Source: Wuchereria bancrofti (Eukaryota; Nematoda; Chromadorea; Rhabditida; Onchocercidae). From it: a stretch of DNA of 64,000 nucleotides. Where the stretch lies: contig SSBO01000009.1 of NCBI GenBank assembly GCA_005281725.1, forward strand, positions 12,263,446 to 12,327,445. Reading direction: 5' to 3'. Made by a program: the position numbers and the translations under genes. The notes below the pieces were generated by a model. The model ran no database searches, had not been told where the DNA came from, and was given only the letters and a program-made list of their open reading frames with translations. Numbering within the stretch: the first letter of the stretch is position 1; each line of letters begins with the position of its first letter. Shown one piece after another: positions 12,673 through 23,485 of this stretch.

Positions 12673-12868
12673 ACGTGCATATGTATAAGCTAAGGAAAGG
12701 GAGGCATTTCGTCTCGGTAAATTACAAAAAAATCTTTCGAACAGTTTGTTAAAGAGGAGCCACAAAAGGGGGTGGGTAAGTATACGGGTAACAATCAAAT
12801 TAGGAAACAAAACAGACTACACAGTGAGTGCGCCCAAAATTTGCATATATTCCGTCTTCTTGGAATAG

Positions 12869-12905
12869 TATATAAGAAGTTCCAGTAGTCATTCACTTCA
12901 TTCTA
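12869..12905 (+). promoter_or_regulatory. TATA box and start region of unit 3
   Basis: TATATAAG at 12,869-12,876 with a downstream CATTCACTTCATTC, the same spacing as at 9,602. The block between this TATA and the leader donor at 12,981 is conserved with unit 2. Confidence 0.55.
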
Positions 12906-13384
12906 ATTATTTTCTCGGTGAGTGAGGTGTCTTTTCAAATTCTCTTTTGTTTCATCTCGGGCGGGTTTCGAGTTGTCCAGGTAAATGATTTGCGTGTAAA
13001 TAAAACTATTTATTTTGCGGAAGTGAAAAGGGGAGATGAACTAGAATTTATTGAGAGTCGACGGTTGAAAATTTGCCCGCCATCTGATTGATCAGTAGAT
13101 TTGGGTAGAAGTGGTCGAAGGCTAAGAGAGCTTTTCTGCTAATTTATGCTGCCTAAATTTAACTTGGACCGAGTTCAACTCATTCATTTCCAAACTTATC
13201 AAATTTGACAACACATTCCTTAGCAACTCCTTTGCTAGATAATTCTAGTGTCCACCACTATAGGATGACATTATTGTTTGATTTATTTTCTGAAGGATTA
13301 CGTAACTTAAGAAAGTAACGACTTTCTTTCTGGATTTAATTTGGGAGATTTATATAAGAAAAACATGACGGCATTCAGTTTAAG

Positions 13385-13794
13385 ATGGCACCTGGAAACG
13401 TCGGAAGAGATGATCCAGATTTGATTTTGTTTACGTTTCGAAGCATTCAGCTGCGCATTGCTGAAATTAGTTTACAAAACCAGCAACTTCAGACAAAGAT
13501 ACTCAAATTACAGCTATGCTTGCTGAAAAACAAATTGGCTCGCCCCTGCAACACCGGGAATGGAAATGGAAATGTAAGCCATTTTCACAGGAAAATTAAA
13601 AGTGCTGGAAAATCAAAATTTACGCAAAAATGAAATTTGTTCAGAAATTTTAATTTCAGACAGAGCAAAATCGTAATTTGGACGACGCCATCCAGAGCAT
13701 AGTGCATGAGATGAGCGAAATTAGCAAAGTAATGAAGATAACAGTTCGCGAGCTGGCATCGGAGAATGCAGCTGCAGCAGCAAACTTCGTATAG
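13385..13794 (+). CDS. Small coiled-coil-like protein, family member 3
   Basis: Two exons, 13,385-13,573 and 13,660-13,794, joined in phase 0, give 107 residues. Exon 1 has an amphipathic helix (SIQLRIAEISLQNQQLQTKI) followed by a Gly/Asn stretch. Exon 2 opens TEQNRNLDD and forms a second helix ending in an alanine run and NFV. The exon 1/intron boundary AAT|GTAAGCC resembles TAC|GTAAGTC of member 1, and TEQN matches the MQQN micro-exon of member 4, so the genes are homologous in structure though the proteins look unrelated. No signal peptide. Function unknown. Confidence 0.6.
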
Positions 13795-13978
13795 CTTTGT
13801 CTTCATTACCTTTCGTTCATGGATTCTTTTTTATGAATCCGAACATTTCTTTCATGTATTCCAACATCATGTTTGAAATGTTAAATCTGTGTAAATGATG
13901 ACTGATAAAAGCCATAACAAATTTCTCCGTCCAGCAGTTTTTTGCTTCGGTGAAATTTTGTGAACTCATTCCTGAATT

Positions 13979-13979
13979 N
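13979..13979. other. Single-N contig join inside the array
   Basis: Left of the N, the sequence is the 3' flank of a unit (TGAACTCATTCCTGAATT, also at 1,099-1,117). Right of it, the sequence resumes inside an intron just before a splice acceptor (homologous to 709-727). Promoter and first exon of member 4 are therefore probably missing here. Confidence 0.8.
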
Positions 13980-13995
13980 GAAAATTTAATTCCAG

Positions 13996-14350
13996 ATGCA
14001 GCAAAACAACGAAGAAATTAATGAAAACGTAAGTCATTTTCAAAAAAATTTTAAGTGCTGGAAAATCAAAATTTACATATTCCGAAAATTTAATTCCAGA
14101 TGCAGCAAAACAATGAAGGAATTAATGAAAACGTAAGTCATTTTCAAAAAGATTTTAAGTGGTGGAAAATCAGAATTTACATGAAAAATTGAGATTTATT
14201 CCGATAATTTAGTTCCTGATACAACAATATCAGTGGGATAGTCATTGGAACAGGCTGACCAGAAGGTTTCTACGTAGAATGCGCAGACTTAACGACGAAA
14301 TGATGGCAATATTGGACAGTGTAGTAGCAACGAATGCATCTGATGCATAA
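13996..14350 (+). CDS. Family member 4, 3' part with two micro-exons
   Basis: A partial gene. Exons 13,996-14,028 and 14,100-14,132 are 33 nt each, phase 0 at both ends, encoding MQQNNEEINEN and MQQNNEGINEN. The terminal exon 14,234-14,350 encodes 38 residues, very basic (NRLTRRFLRRMRRLNDEM), ending ATNASDA. The two micro-exons and their introns are a 104-base tandem duplication. Being symmetric, they can be skipped or added without a frame change. The first exon is lost in the join at 13,979. Function unknown. The charge (basic) is opposite to member 1 (acidic). Confidence 0.55.
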
Positions 14351-15067
14351 AATCTTCAGTAGCTTTTTTTACTAGTTTCCATTTATTTATATTTCTTTTT
14401 TTTGTAAATCTAAACATTTCTTTTTTAAGCATATTTGAAATGTGTAAGTGCTACTGAAATATTTTTGTTTATGATAAATAGTAATTTCTCTGTTCGGCTT
14501 TTTTCCTTTGGCGAAATTTTGTGAATTTGGTATTATTTTATCGGTAATTTCTGTTGCGAAATAACCGGTTTGCACCTACTTTATTTCCTGAACATCTTAT
14601 GGCTAATCTTATGTATTATGGGCTGTGGCTAATCTCTTCCATTATATCACCTTTAAGAATTACTGGAAGGATCACACGGCACATTTCGGAATTTCATTTA
14701 ACTCATGTTTTAACGTCGTAATGAGGTGTGACACTTCTCACAGCAATTTTAACGCATAATTGGAAACGTACTTAACGTGGTTCTATGTTAAAAACAGGCA
14801 GTATTCCCTGACCGGTTGGTGTAACGTAAGTAGCGAAGAATGCTAAGGTTTAATGGATTCATAGCTATTCAAATATTGGTAAATTAACTAAAACGGATGA
14901 CGCAAACAGTTCAAAGATGTGAGTTTGTTGACAAAAACTTTCATTATAATCAAAATTAGTACTGGAAATTAAACCTATCACAATAACAAAGTGAGTAAAG
15001 AAGTAGAAAGTGCAAGTAGTAAAATTTCATTTTAAATATATCATTAACTTTCATTATATCCATTTAG

Positions 15068-15168
15068 TGTGAATTCGAGAACATCGGTACACAATGAAAC
15101 TCAAACTGTCATCGGATTCGGAATGTATGGTCCCCTGGCCGATGCTATTTTTGACGAAGAAATATAAA
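15068..15168 (+). pseudogene. Orphan copy of member 2's last exon
   Basis: After an intact acceptor (CCATTTAG) lies a copy of exon 5 of member 2, still open and ending in TAA after an ILE codon. It shares VHNETQTV and YGPL-DAIF with a few changes. No copies of exons 1-4 precede it in this unit, so it is probably a leftover of a deleted gene, unless it serves as an alternative terminal exon. Confidence 0.6.
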
Positions 15169-15711
15169 CAGATATGAGATCTATGTCATTCCTGAATGTA
15201 TTTTCATAAATATTTTAATCGATGAAGCAAAAAACTGAAATGGTTGTGAAAAATAATCTCTAGGGGTAATTATCCAGAATTTGCTAGGAAACACTAGTGA
15301 AATGACCGATCATGCTCTTCATTATACGAAATTATAGTTGGCGAAGAAAAGTTACCCGATATTCAAGTAGTAACAGCAATTCAATTCGTGACCTGTGGAT
15401 GGGTACCTACAAGTTGGATCACAATTTGTATTTCAAATCACAATCTCATTCAAGAAAATAATGTCACACGCTTCAAAATGAAATCTATAACGGATACTTG
15501 ATTTAAATGCGAGACGATTGAAAAAGATTTTAAAATAATTCGAAATGGCAACCGATTACCAAAAGCGATTAGTGAATAAAAAAGTCTCTCCGAGATTGTG
15601 TAAAGGTGCTAAACTGGAATACCTTAGTACAGAAAGTTTATCCCAGATTTAGAGTGCAGTCGCTGGTCACAAAGACTCAGCAACATTACAGATCTGTCCA
15701 TTCTAGCATGA

Positions 15712-16939
15712 AATTTTGAAACAGAATCAATGAATTGAATTGAAATATGAAAAATCTCCGAAAACCTCTTTTTTTCATGTTACAATCAATAGTTCTTAAC
15801 GGAAAATTTAGAAATAATTCAAATAAAACTTTAATAGAAAAAGAAAACTTCATGCATGATTATTCACCATCCCCAGTACTCTTGCAAAATTTATAAACAT
15901 TAAAATACTGTTCCTTAATGCATAAAGAATTTAGATTAGAAGGAAACGTTACAGACAAAAATTTGTGAAAGGCTATAGGTAGGCTATAGATCAGATGTAG
16001 ATAATTTATAAGCATGTCCTATCCCACAATAAGTTTTACATCTTCCAAATTACTTTCTACGTTGGACAAGTTTGATAATCTAATTTAGTTTATGTGAAAA
16101 TAGCAGGTCACTAATAACAAACAATAAAATTAAATTTTTCTTCTAGTACTGTTAAAATACTATGCGATGCGACAAAAAAACAATAATGTAAAATGTTTAT
16201 GTGCAAATCATAATCGACATTATAACTCTGTAAAAACCATAGGTTGAAGAATGACTACTGAACATAGACGACGGAACTCAATAACACATAAAGAAAATTG
16301 CTGTACAGTAGTTTCATTACTCAAATAAATCAATATTAAACGTGTATACTACAGTTAACTCAATCCATCAAAATAAGAATAAGCAGAAATGCAGGGAAAA
16401 AAAAGAAATTAACCAACTACCTAACGGTAGTACATAAACACGTAAAAGCAAAAACAAAAAATATAAGAAAATATCCGAAATACAGACAGTGCCGAAACAC
16501 AAATAGTAGTGATCAAGAAGCGATTTAATTTATCTGAAATCTTTCCAACACCAACACATCAGAAAGACATAAACATAAAAAAAAAATCCACTCACTTTTC
16601 TTTCTTCAAAAAGAAAAAGAAAAATGTAAGCCACTGATAATGATGCCTTGATATTTTTTGCATTTTGGTATGTACAGTTAAAGAGATAAAAGTACACAAC
16701 GAGGTATTACAAATGGAATTAATAAATGCATATAATAATGGACCAGGTATGTAGAATACCACAAAATAATTTAAATTTTACCCTACGAAGTGAAATTCGA
16801 ATTGAAGAAATTTTAACAGGTAACAAAGTTAAAATTACATTTTTAGACCCCAAAATATGTGAAAACAGTCATTTGGACAAGATTTATAATGATGAGATTA
16901 ACAATATTGTACAGAAGAATGAACTAAACTTTCTCCTAC
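15712..16939. other. Spacer between the array and NELF-A
   Basis: AT-rich, no supported exon. An ORF at 16,726-16,974 overlaps the antisense of the NELF-A stop region and lacks family signs. Confidence 0.5.
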
Positions 16940-19900
16940 TCAGCTCGCTGCTGGAGTGTGCGCTGACTGAATGAACATTTGTTGGAATGTACGCATTTCT
17001 TCAGGGCGTAAAGCACGTGTTTTTCGCAAGCGCTTCCATTCTCCTGTTCGATAATCCATCTAAAGAAGGATAATTATGATATTTTATAGAAAAGCCTGTT
17101 TGGTTAAAGCTACTACCAAAACCAGTATCTGTTAATTTCATTATGTAATAGTATTTACTGCTAATTTATGTGTAATAAAGATCTGAATTTTTCCAAAAAT
17201 ACTAGCCAATCATGTATGAATAAGGCACTGTATACATTGGTCATAACCATTCGCAAGAATATGCTCACTGATGATACATCAGTTGAAAACTAAAGACGGC
17301 AGTAAACTGTCCAACTATTACCTTCCGAAGAAGGTTTACAATGTCAACATGAAACAAGAAAACAACATGTCACAGTACCTGAAAGAAGGTTTCTACACGC
17401 ATTTTCTGTACTGTGCCATCTGGTCGAAGTTCATCTTCATAAGTTTCTGATAGTTTCAAGGTTAAAAGATCACCCAAATGAGGATACGGATGAACTGAAA
17501 CATTTCCCAACTCAATTTCATCAGAAATCTTTACCAAAAAATCTTAATTGACGTACAACTTTGCCACTCATTACTAATTCTATTTTCAGGCTATACATGT
17601 AAATCACGAGTGTAAATTTTTTTCAGTTCATCTCCAAAAAATTATTGTCCCGTAATATAATTTTTCCAACTCAAGCATATTCACCTCTGTCCTTCGATGA
17701 TGAGAAGCATGTAAGCAATAGTTCTGGGACCTAAAATCCCTATTTAGAGCTGAAAAAAAGAAAAAAACCGAGACGCTAAACGCTTATTCCCCATCCAACC
17801 CATGAAATGTATTTTCTTTCTTTCTATTAACAAATCCAACCTTTGTTACCGGACATGAAAGCGATGACCATGCGATGACCTTCCTCATTCAATACATTCG
17901 CACAAGCTAACATTTCTTCACATTGTCGACGTGCGAATGATTCACGCTAAATGAATTATTGATGAGTGAGAGCTCAACTGATTATTTCACATCTATCAGA
18001 AACGATCTTCATATTCCACCCATCAAATCCACACGCTGATGCATTAGTAAGGTTATCAGGATTTAGAATTCATATAATGAGCTTTTATCATAAAAGAGAA
18101 GTTGTCAATTGTCGAAACAAAAACAAAATTTCAGAAAAAAAATCGACGATGATTCCAAATTTTTTTTTAGAATTCTAAATCGTCATATGAAGTGTAAAGT
18201 TAGTGAAACAGTTAAAAAGAAATAAAATAAAAGTATAGTATCTGTTTCAAACAAAATCTGATAGATTTCCAAACAGAAATACCCGAGATAGTTGGACTGC
18301 AGTTGGAGATGAGTGTGAATCTGGACTCTGTTCCGCCTGTATTGTTGGTAAATCACGAACATCACCGTAGCAGGATGAAGGTTGGCTGTTGTCTTGTCTG
18401 GAGCTATTGCCTTCATCATTTACAGGAATATTATATTCTTGAAAAATGAAATTTCGATTATTTTCAGCTGCAGAAGAAATTGCTTTATTTACCACAGCCG
18501 TAACTTCGTCCACTGTTGCGGCCGCAACAGCAGCAGCTTCCTTCGCCTTCTGTGCAGCTATTGCAGCTCGTTTCGCTTCCTAAAAATTTAAAACCTAACT
18601 AAAACATTTCATCAAAACTCGCAAGAAAACACAAATTTTGATTTTCAAATAAATGAAATCAATGAAGTACTAACTTTTGCAACCTTATCAGCCTGTGCAC
18701 GCTTTCTCTGCTCCTCCCTCTCTTGATGTCTTCTTGCTCGTTCTTCTGCTTCCTGTTCTTTTCGACGAACACTTAATGACTGAGGGAGATCACCAATATC
18801 AATAAATTTAGCACCACCTTCACGTCTTGTTAATTGTCTTTGAAATTTGCGGGGTTCGTTCGTAAAACCAGCGGATAATTTACAAGTGTTTGTAGTTGGG
18901 ATTCCACGCATTGGTACTAGATGTGAAAACATTAAATTTTTCAAACAAATGATTTGGAATTTTCCCAGGAACCACCAAAAAGGTAAAAACTAATAAAAAC
19001 TCAACCTAAAATCTTAAGAGTGATCTGCCAATGATACTGCCAACGATAAGCCAACATAAAAGAATGTCAGAAAACTTACACATTACCGTTGATCACACAA
19101 ACTTCATAAAGATCAGGCTTAACGATGTACTGAGGGAATTTAATTAAATACGTGGTTACTATATAAATTTTAAAAAGAAGTTCTGCAATGGTATCTTGAA
19201 TACAAAAACACTATTAGACTGCGAGATTTCATATATTTTTCGAACACCATTTCTACACCTCTTTCCAAAAAAAAAAAAAAAGAAAAAGAAAAAAACACTA
19301 ACAATCATTATTTGGCTTTCTAGCAGTACTCCGAATGCGAATCGGAAAACTCGACGACACCACGTCAAGCTTATTTCGATTGTAACCAGCTTCTGCCGCT
19401 GTAAATATAATTAAGATATGAAAAGACTCTTTTCCGAACTGATAGCAGAACAATAATCCATTTCCCAACACAGCATTTAGAATTACAGAGCTCGGAAAAT
19501 TAAATTCAATTCATAACAAATATTGGATCACTAACATTTTAACAGCTCGGCTTTTAGTGTATACGATTTAGCGCGTCGCTTCAAGTTGAAATGTTTCCAA
19601 TTTTCAATTTCGGTTAAACCAAAACGTGTCTAAAAATTTGAATTTGTTGTTAAAAAAATGATCATCCAACGGACATGATCAATAAAATGACAGTGTTAAG
19701 CGAAAAAATCAGCAACAAGTAAAGTATTCATCACCCCCAATTAATTCAAAATCAAATAATATACCTTGATTGCACTTTGTGATACAGCATTTAAATCAAG
19801 TGGTAACAATCGCAAATTGTTATTTGCGCAGTGTTTTCTAACTGAAAACAAATTTGTGATTTTATAATTACAAAAACTAAGAGATTTTTTTTGTAATAAC

Positions 19901-21119
19901 AGTTCATCTTTAAATCTGCTTGTTTTGTGTAGTTTGCTTTGTACTTAATGAAGGATCGGAAGCAATTTGTGCGTCTAAAAAAGAATTCAGAACAATTCTA
20001 GTCCTGTGTGGTAATGAGAAAAAAATCCATATAGGATATCTTATAACATCGTATGAATAAAACGCAGTTTCTGGTCACTAACCTAATGGAAGGAAGCATA
20101 ATCCCAAACTGACAGTGAGTGGAAGTTTAAGGCTTACCCATTTTCCTCAACTCATCAAGTGATTTACAAAAATATGAATCCACATTGGTAGGTATCGGTG
20201 TTATACATTGTCGACTAGGGTATTCCCTGTACATGTCAGCAACGGTTTCAATCCAATCATCGGCATCTCTTCGAGCTAGGTCTAACAAATTTATTAGTGG
20301 TTCTTTCCACTGAAACCAAAACAGGATACTTCGAGAATTAGCGAATAAAATATAAAAAAAAAAAAAAAAACATAAGAAAAAAAAGAAAGAAGACGACTTG
20401 AGAGAACATCCAATTTTTGGAGTAAAACAATCAATGATGTTTAACTTTCAAAGTAAGAAATTATTCAGCACTTATTTGCTGAAATGTAAGATTTAAAGTT
20501 AAAAACGAACATTATAACCATGTTCATATTTGCTTTACATCAAATATCATTTACGTATATCAAGAGAAAGCAAAAAAAAAAAAAAAAAAACGAACCATTG
20601 TAATAAGTCGATAAGACAAATGCGGGACAGCTAATACAATTTTCAGTTTAACATGTGATTCCAGTGCTTGAAAACATGTCTCCAGCTCTACCAACATTTC
20701 GTGTGAAAGTAGCGATGCTGCTTGTCGGCCACTCCATAATTCACTATTATCACCAAGTTTATTGTCCAACCACTTTACCAAATCCAAATCGCGCAAGTGA
20801 GAGCTTGGCACTGACACTTTGAACGGTGTATCATAATCTAATCCCGGCTAGAACAACCATTCGATATTTACAATGCCAATACTGCAAAATATTTGCTAAT
20901 ACCTATGGTTTTACTACATCAATTATGATCCACTGATAGTTCCGTTTCCCCACATGCTAAAATGCACAACAGAATTAGAGATTCAAAATAGTCGTTTAAT
21001 TAAATCATTATGCTTGCTATATACATGAATAAGAAATGAAGAAAAGCAATAAGTGTTACCTCAACTTTCTGTTTTTTAACTTCTGATGGATTATCATTAT
21101 CCTTCGCTTGATCACCCAT
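16940..21119 (-). CDS. NELFA: NELF-A, negative elongation factor subunit A
   Basis: NELF-A is the subunit by which NELF contacts RNA polymerase II and helps hold it paused near promoters. Twelve exons on the minus strand: 21,119-21,060, 20,847-20,596, 20,309-20,138, 19,841-19,765, 19,629-19,536, 19,398-19,303, 18,916-18,675, 18,579-18,283, 17,946-17,841, 17,749-17,685, 17,528-17,379 and 17,059-16,940. Phases agree and the product is 576 residues (human about 528). Family landmarks: WLDNKLGDNSELW (about 45-57) in the N-terminal helical domain, FNLKRRAKSYTLKAELLK (about 203-219), REGGAKFIDIGDL (about 282-294), a Glu/Arg/Ala-rich charged helix (300-370), and a C-terminal part with RRQCEEMLACANVL and AFMSGNKG (about 437-466), then LKLSETYEDEL and MDYRTGEWKRLRKTRAL (from 538). 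Residues 371-430 are nematode-specific filler. C. elegans has no NELF, so this gene is notable. The family call is firm; exact exon edges less so for exons 5, 6 and 11. Confidence 0.93.
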
Positions 21120-23485
21120 AATCGAGCGTTTGGCTTATCGCACGAACTTCCCTCTCAATTTTTCAACTTCTCAACAACAACTTAAACGAATTAAATTCAA
21201 CCAGAAACTGAATTGACGTTTGAATATGAAAGTAGCATATAATGCATAGCTTCAGAATTTTTATAATAATTTTACAGTTAACCAGAAGTACAGAAACAAT
21301 TTCAAAATATGGAAACAATTGAAAATTAAAAAGAAAACAGTAAAATCTACAGGATGGTTAGTGGTCAAAAGTGAACGGTAGATGTGAAGTACCAAGAAAT
21401 CAGGAAGGAAGGCAGCTAAGATTAATTTCTATTCACTCCTAGCACATAATAAACTTGAAATGCCTATAATATAGGTTAAAACACGAATAACACTCAGACT
21501 TAAATCTTCCATACAACAAAAACAAACTTCTGTGTGTCACACGACAGTTTGCCACAAATGTTGGGGATTAATTCGCGACACGATTTTGTGACATCATGCA
21601 TGCACTTATTGATATGATTTTGAATGACTGTTGTTTGAATTTTTGGTAAACATCGACGAGTGTTATTAGGTTTAATTAATGTAAAATGTCAGAAAATAAA
21701 GTTTGAATTATGCCATCTTCTCGTTTACCGTTTATCATCCCTCTCTCTGTTGATTCATTTAAACGAACAATGCCGGACAGTAACAGGTTATGTGCATTAT
21801 GTTCTGGAAGAAATGCTTGGATAATATAGGCTTGGCTCACCGTAGTTTGATCCAATTATATATATGTAGCTCTTTCCCTCTCCCTCTGTTACTCTTCATT
21901 TATCTCTCTTCCTTTCATTCAATGATTAAACTTTCCCTGACAAATAGTATCAAATGATTAGTTTCTTTTTTTTTTTTGAAATCTTGAGAATTTTGATTCA
22001 TTTCTACAATCTACTGTTCCCTGATTAAGTTAACAGTTCTACCACACGGTTCATTTTCTTCAGTGGTCCTCGGGAATACTGAATTATGCAGTTCATCAGT
22101 CTGTCCAGTTCTAAATTTCCGGAAATCGAACAACTACGTATGAATTTAAATTGGAAGAGTTTACTCACCTTGGTGCTATTGTTTCATAGGTCACTTCTTC
22201 GAAATAGCACCAATCATAACTAGAAGACCTGTCTTATGTGTTACCGGTTCGAAGAAGAGAGTGAACATTTTTTAAATGATAATAAAAATTGTAGCTTTCC
22301 TTTATGCTTTCTTTTTCACTACACGACCTAAGCTTTTTTATACTTTTATAGGTTTTTTTTCACCATTTACTACTAAAGTATAATTGTAAAGCAGTTAGAC
22401 AACAGATACTCATATTCATTAAATGACAATGGTATCGAAGCACGGATGTGAGGTATAAAATGATTTTGTACACTAAGCGACTGAAGTCACATTTTCACAG
22501 CCTTAACAACTTGAAATAAACTAGGGAAAATGTTGAGAATGTAAGGAAATAAAATTTTACGTTGGGGTTGTTTTTTCGTTTGTTAACGTAATTCATGGTA
22601 AAATCGAATCTGTCATTTCACTACTGATTTAAGATACAAATTAATATTTTCCAAACAAACAACTCGTTACTAAAAATATTCCTCGATGGAGGTACAGATA
22701 ATCGGAGACTTAGGACTGCTTCTAGCCGAAGCACTGATGGAATTTCAAAGTTGGACGAGAACATCACATAATCAAATTACTGGAAAAGGAGAATACAGAA
22801 CAAAACACTAATGCTGAAAAAAAGTGAAATCAAATTAAATTATATGCACAGACTGCACATCACAATTACAATAGTATATTATTTACATTAAATTACAATA
22901 ACATAATTACGTTAAATTGCAATAATATAGTGGTACAATAACGGCCAGTAAAAAAACAAGTTTCAGAAATTTTCATTAAGCTAAAAAACCGTATCTTCTA
23001 TTGGTTGGCGAAAAAAAAAAATTTTGAAGCCATCAACAGCCAAATTAATCAGTAACCAAATGACAATATATTAGATCTCGTCACCGTAGTAAATGTATTT
23101 ACAAAATTAATTTCAGTCAGTGACAACGACTGTACAATCATGTGCAATAGATCACAGTTATGACTGTTCGGGGAAACAGAACGGATGAGAATTATTTGTT
23201 CGAAGAAATAATTGCTTAAATGGTTAATTTGAAAACAAAGAGGCCAACAAAACCCTCAGTTCTGAAATTTCTCTGTAAGTATAGTAATCTTAGATGTACG
23301 GTGAGTAGAAATAGCTAAACTGTGCAACCCCAAAATGAAAAAATATCACTCTCCTAAAATGATACGAAGATTAAATCGGATTCAAAATATTACCATTGTA
23401 TTCCACATATGTTACCTTTTATGAAACAATAACAATGAGAACTTTAAATGAAACAATACATTTCAAAAGAACCTGAGATGTAAAA
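21120..23485. other. Spacer between NELF-A and GCL
   Basis: About 2.4 kb with no supported exon; should hold the NELF-A promoter. Pyrimidine-rich runs at about 21,870-21,920. No conserved element recognised. Confidence 0.5.

Larger units (their letters stand above)
12488..13978 (+). repeat. Tandem family unit 3
   Basis: Third copy. The promoter and leader match unit 2 (9,255-10,045) with a longer CA-rich run. About 13,140-13,300 matches unit 1 better than unit 2. It is cut at the single N. Confidence 0.88.
13980..15711 (+). repeat. Tandem family unit 4 (5' end missing)
   Basis: Fourth copy, beginning mid-gene at the N. The stretch 14,340-14,720 matches the 3' flank of unit 1. The stretch 14,931-15,711 matches the 3' part of unit 2, including its final exon. 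The unit is thus a mosaic of both kinds of 3' region. Confidence 0.8.
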
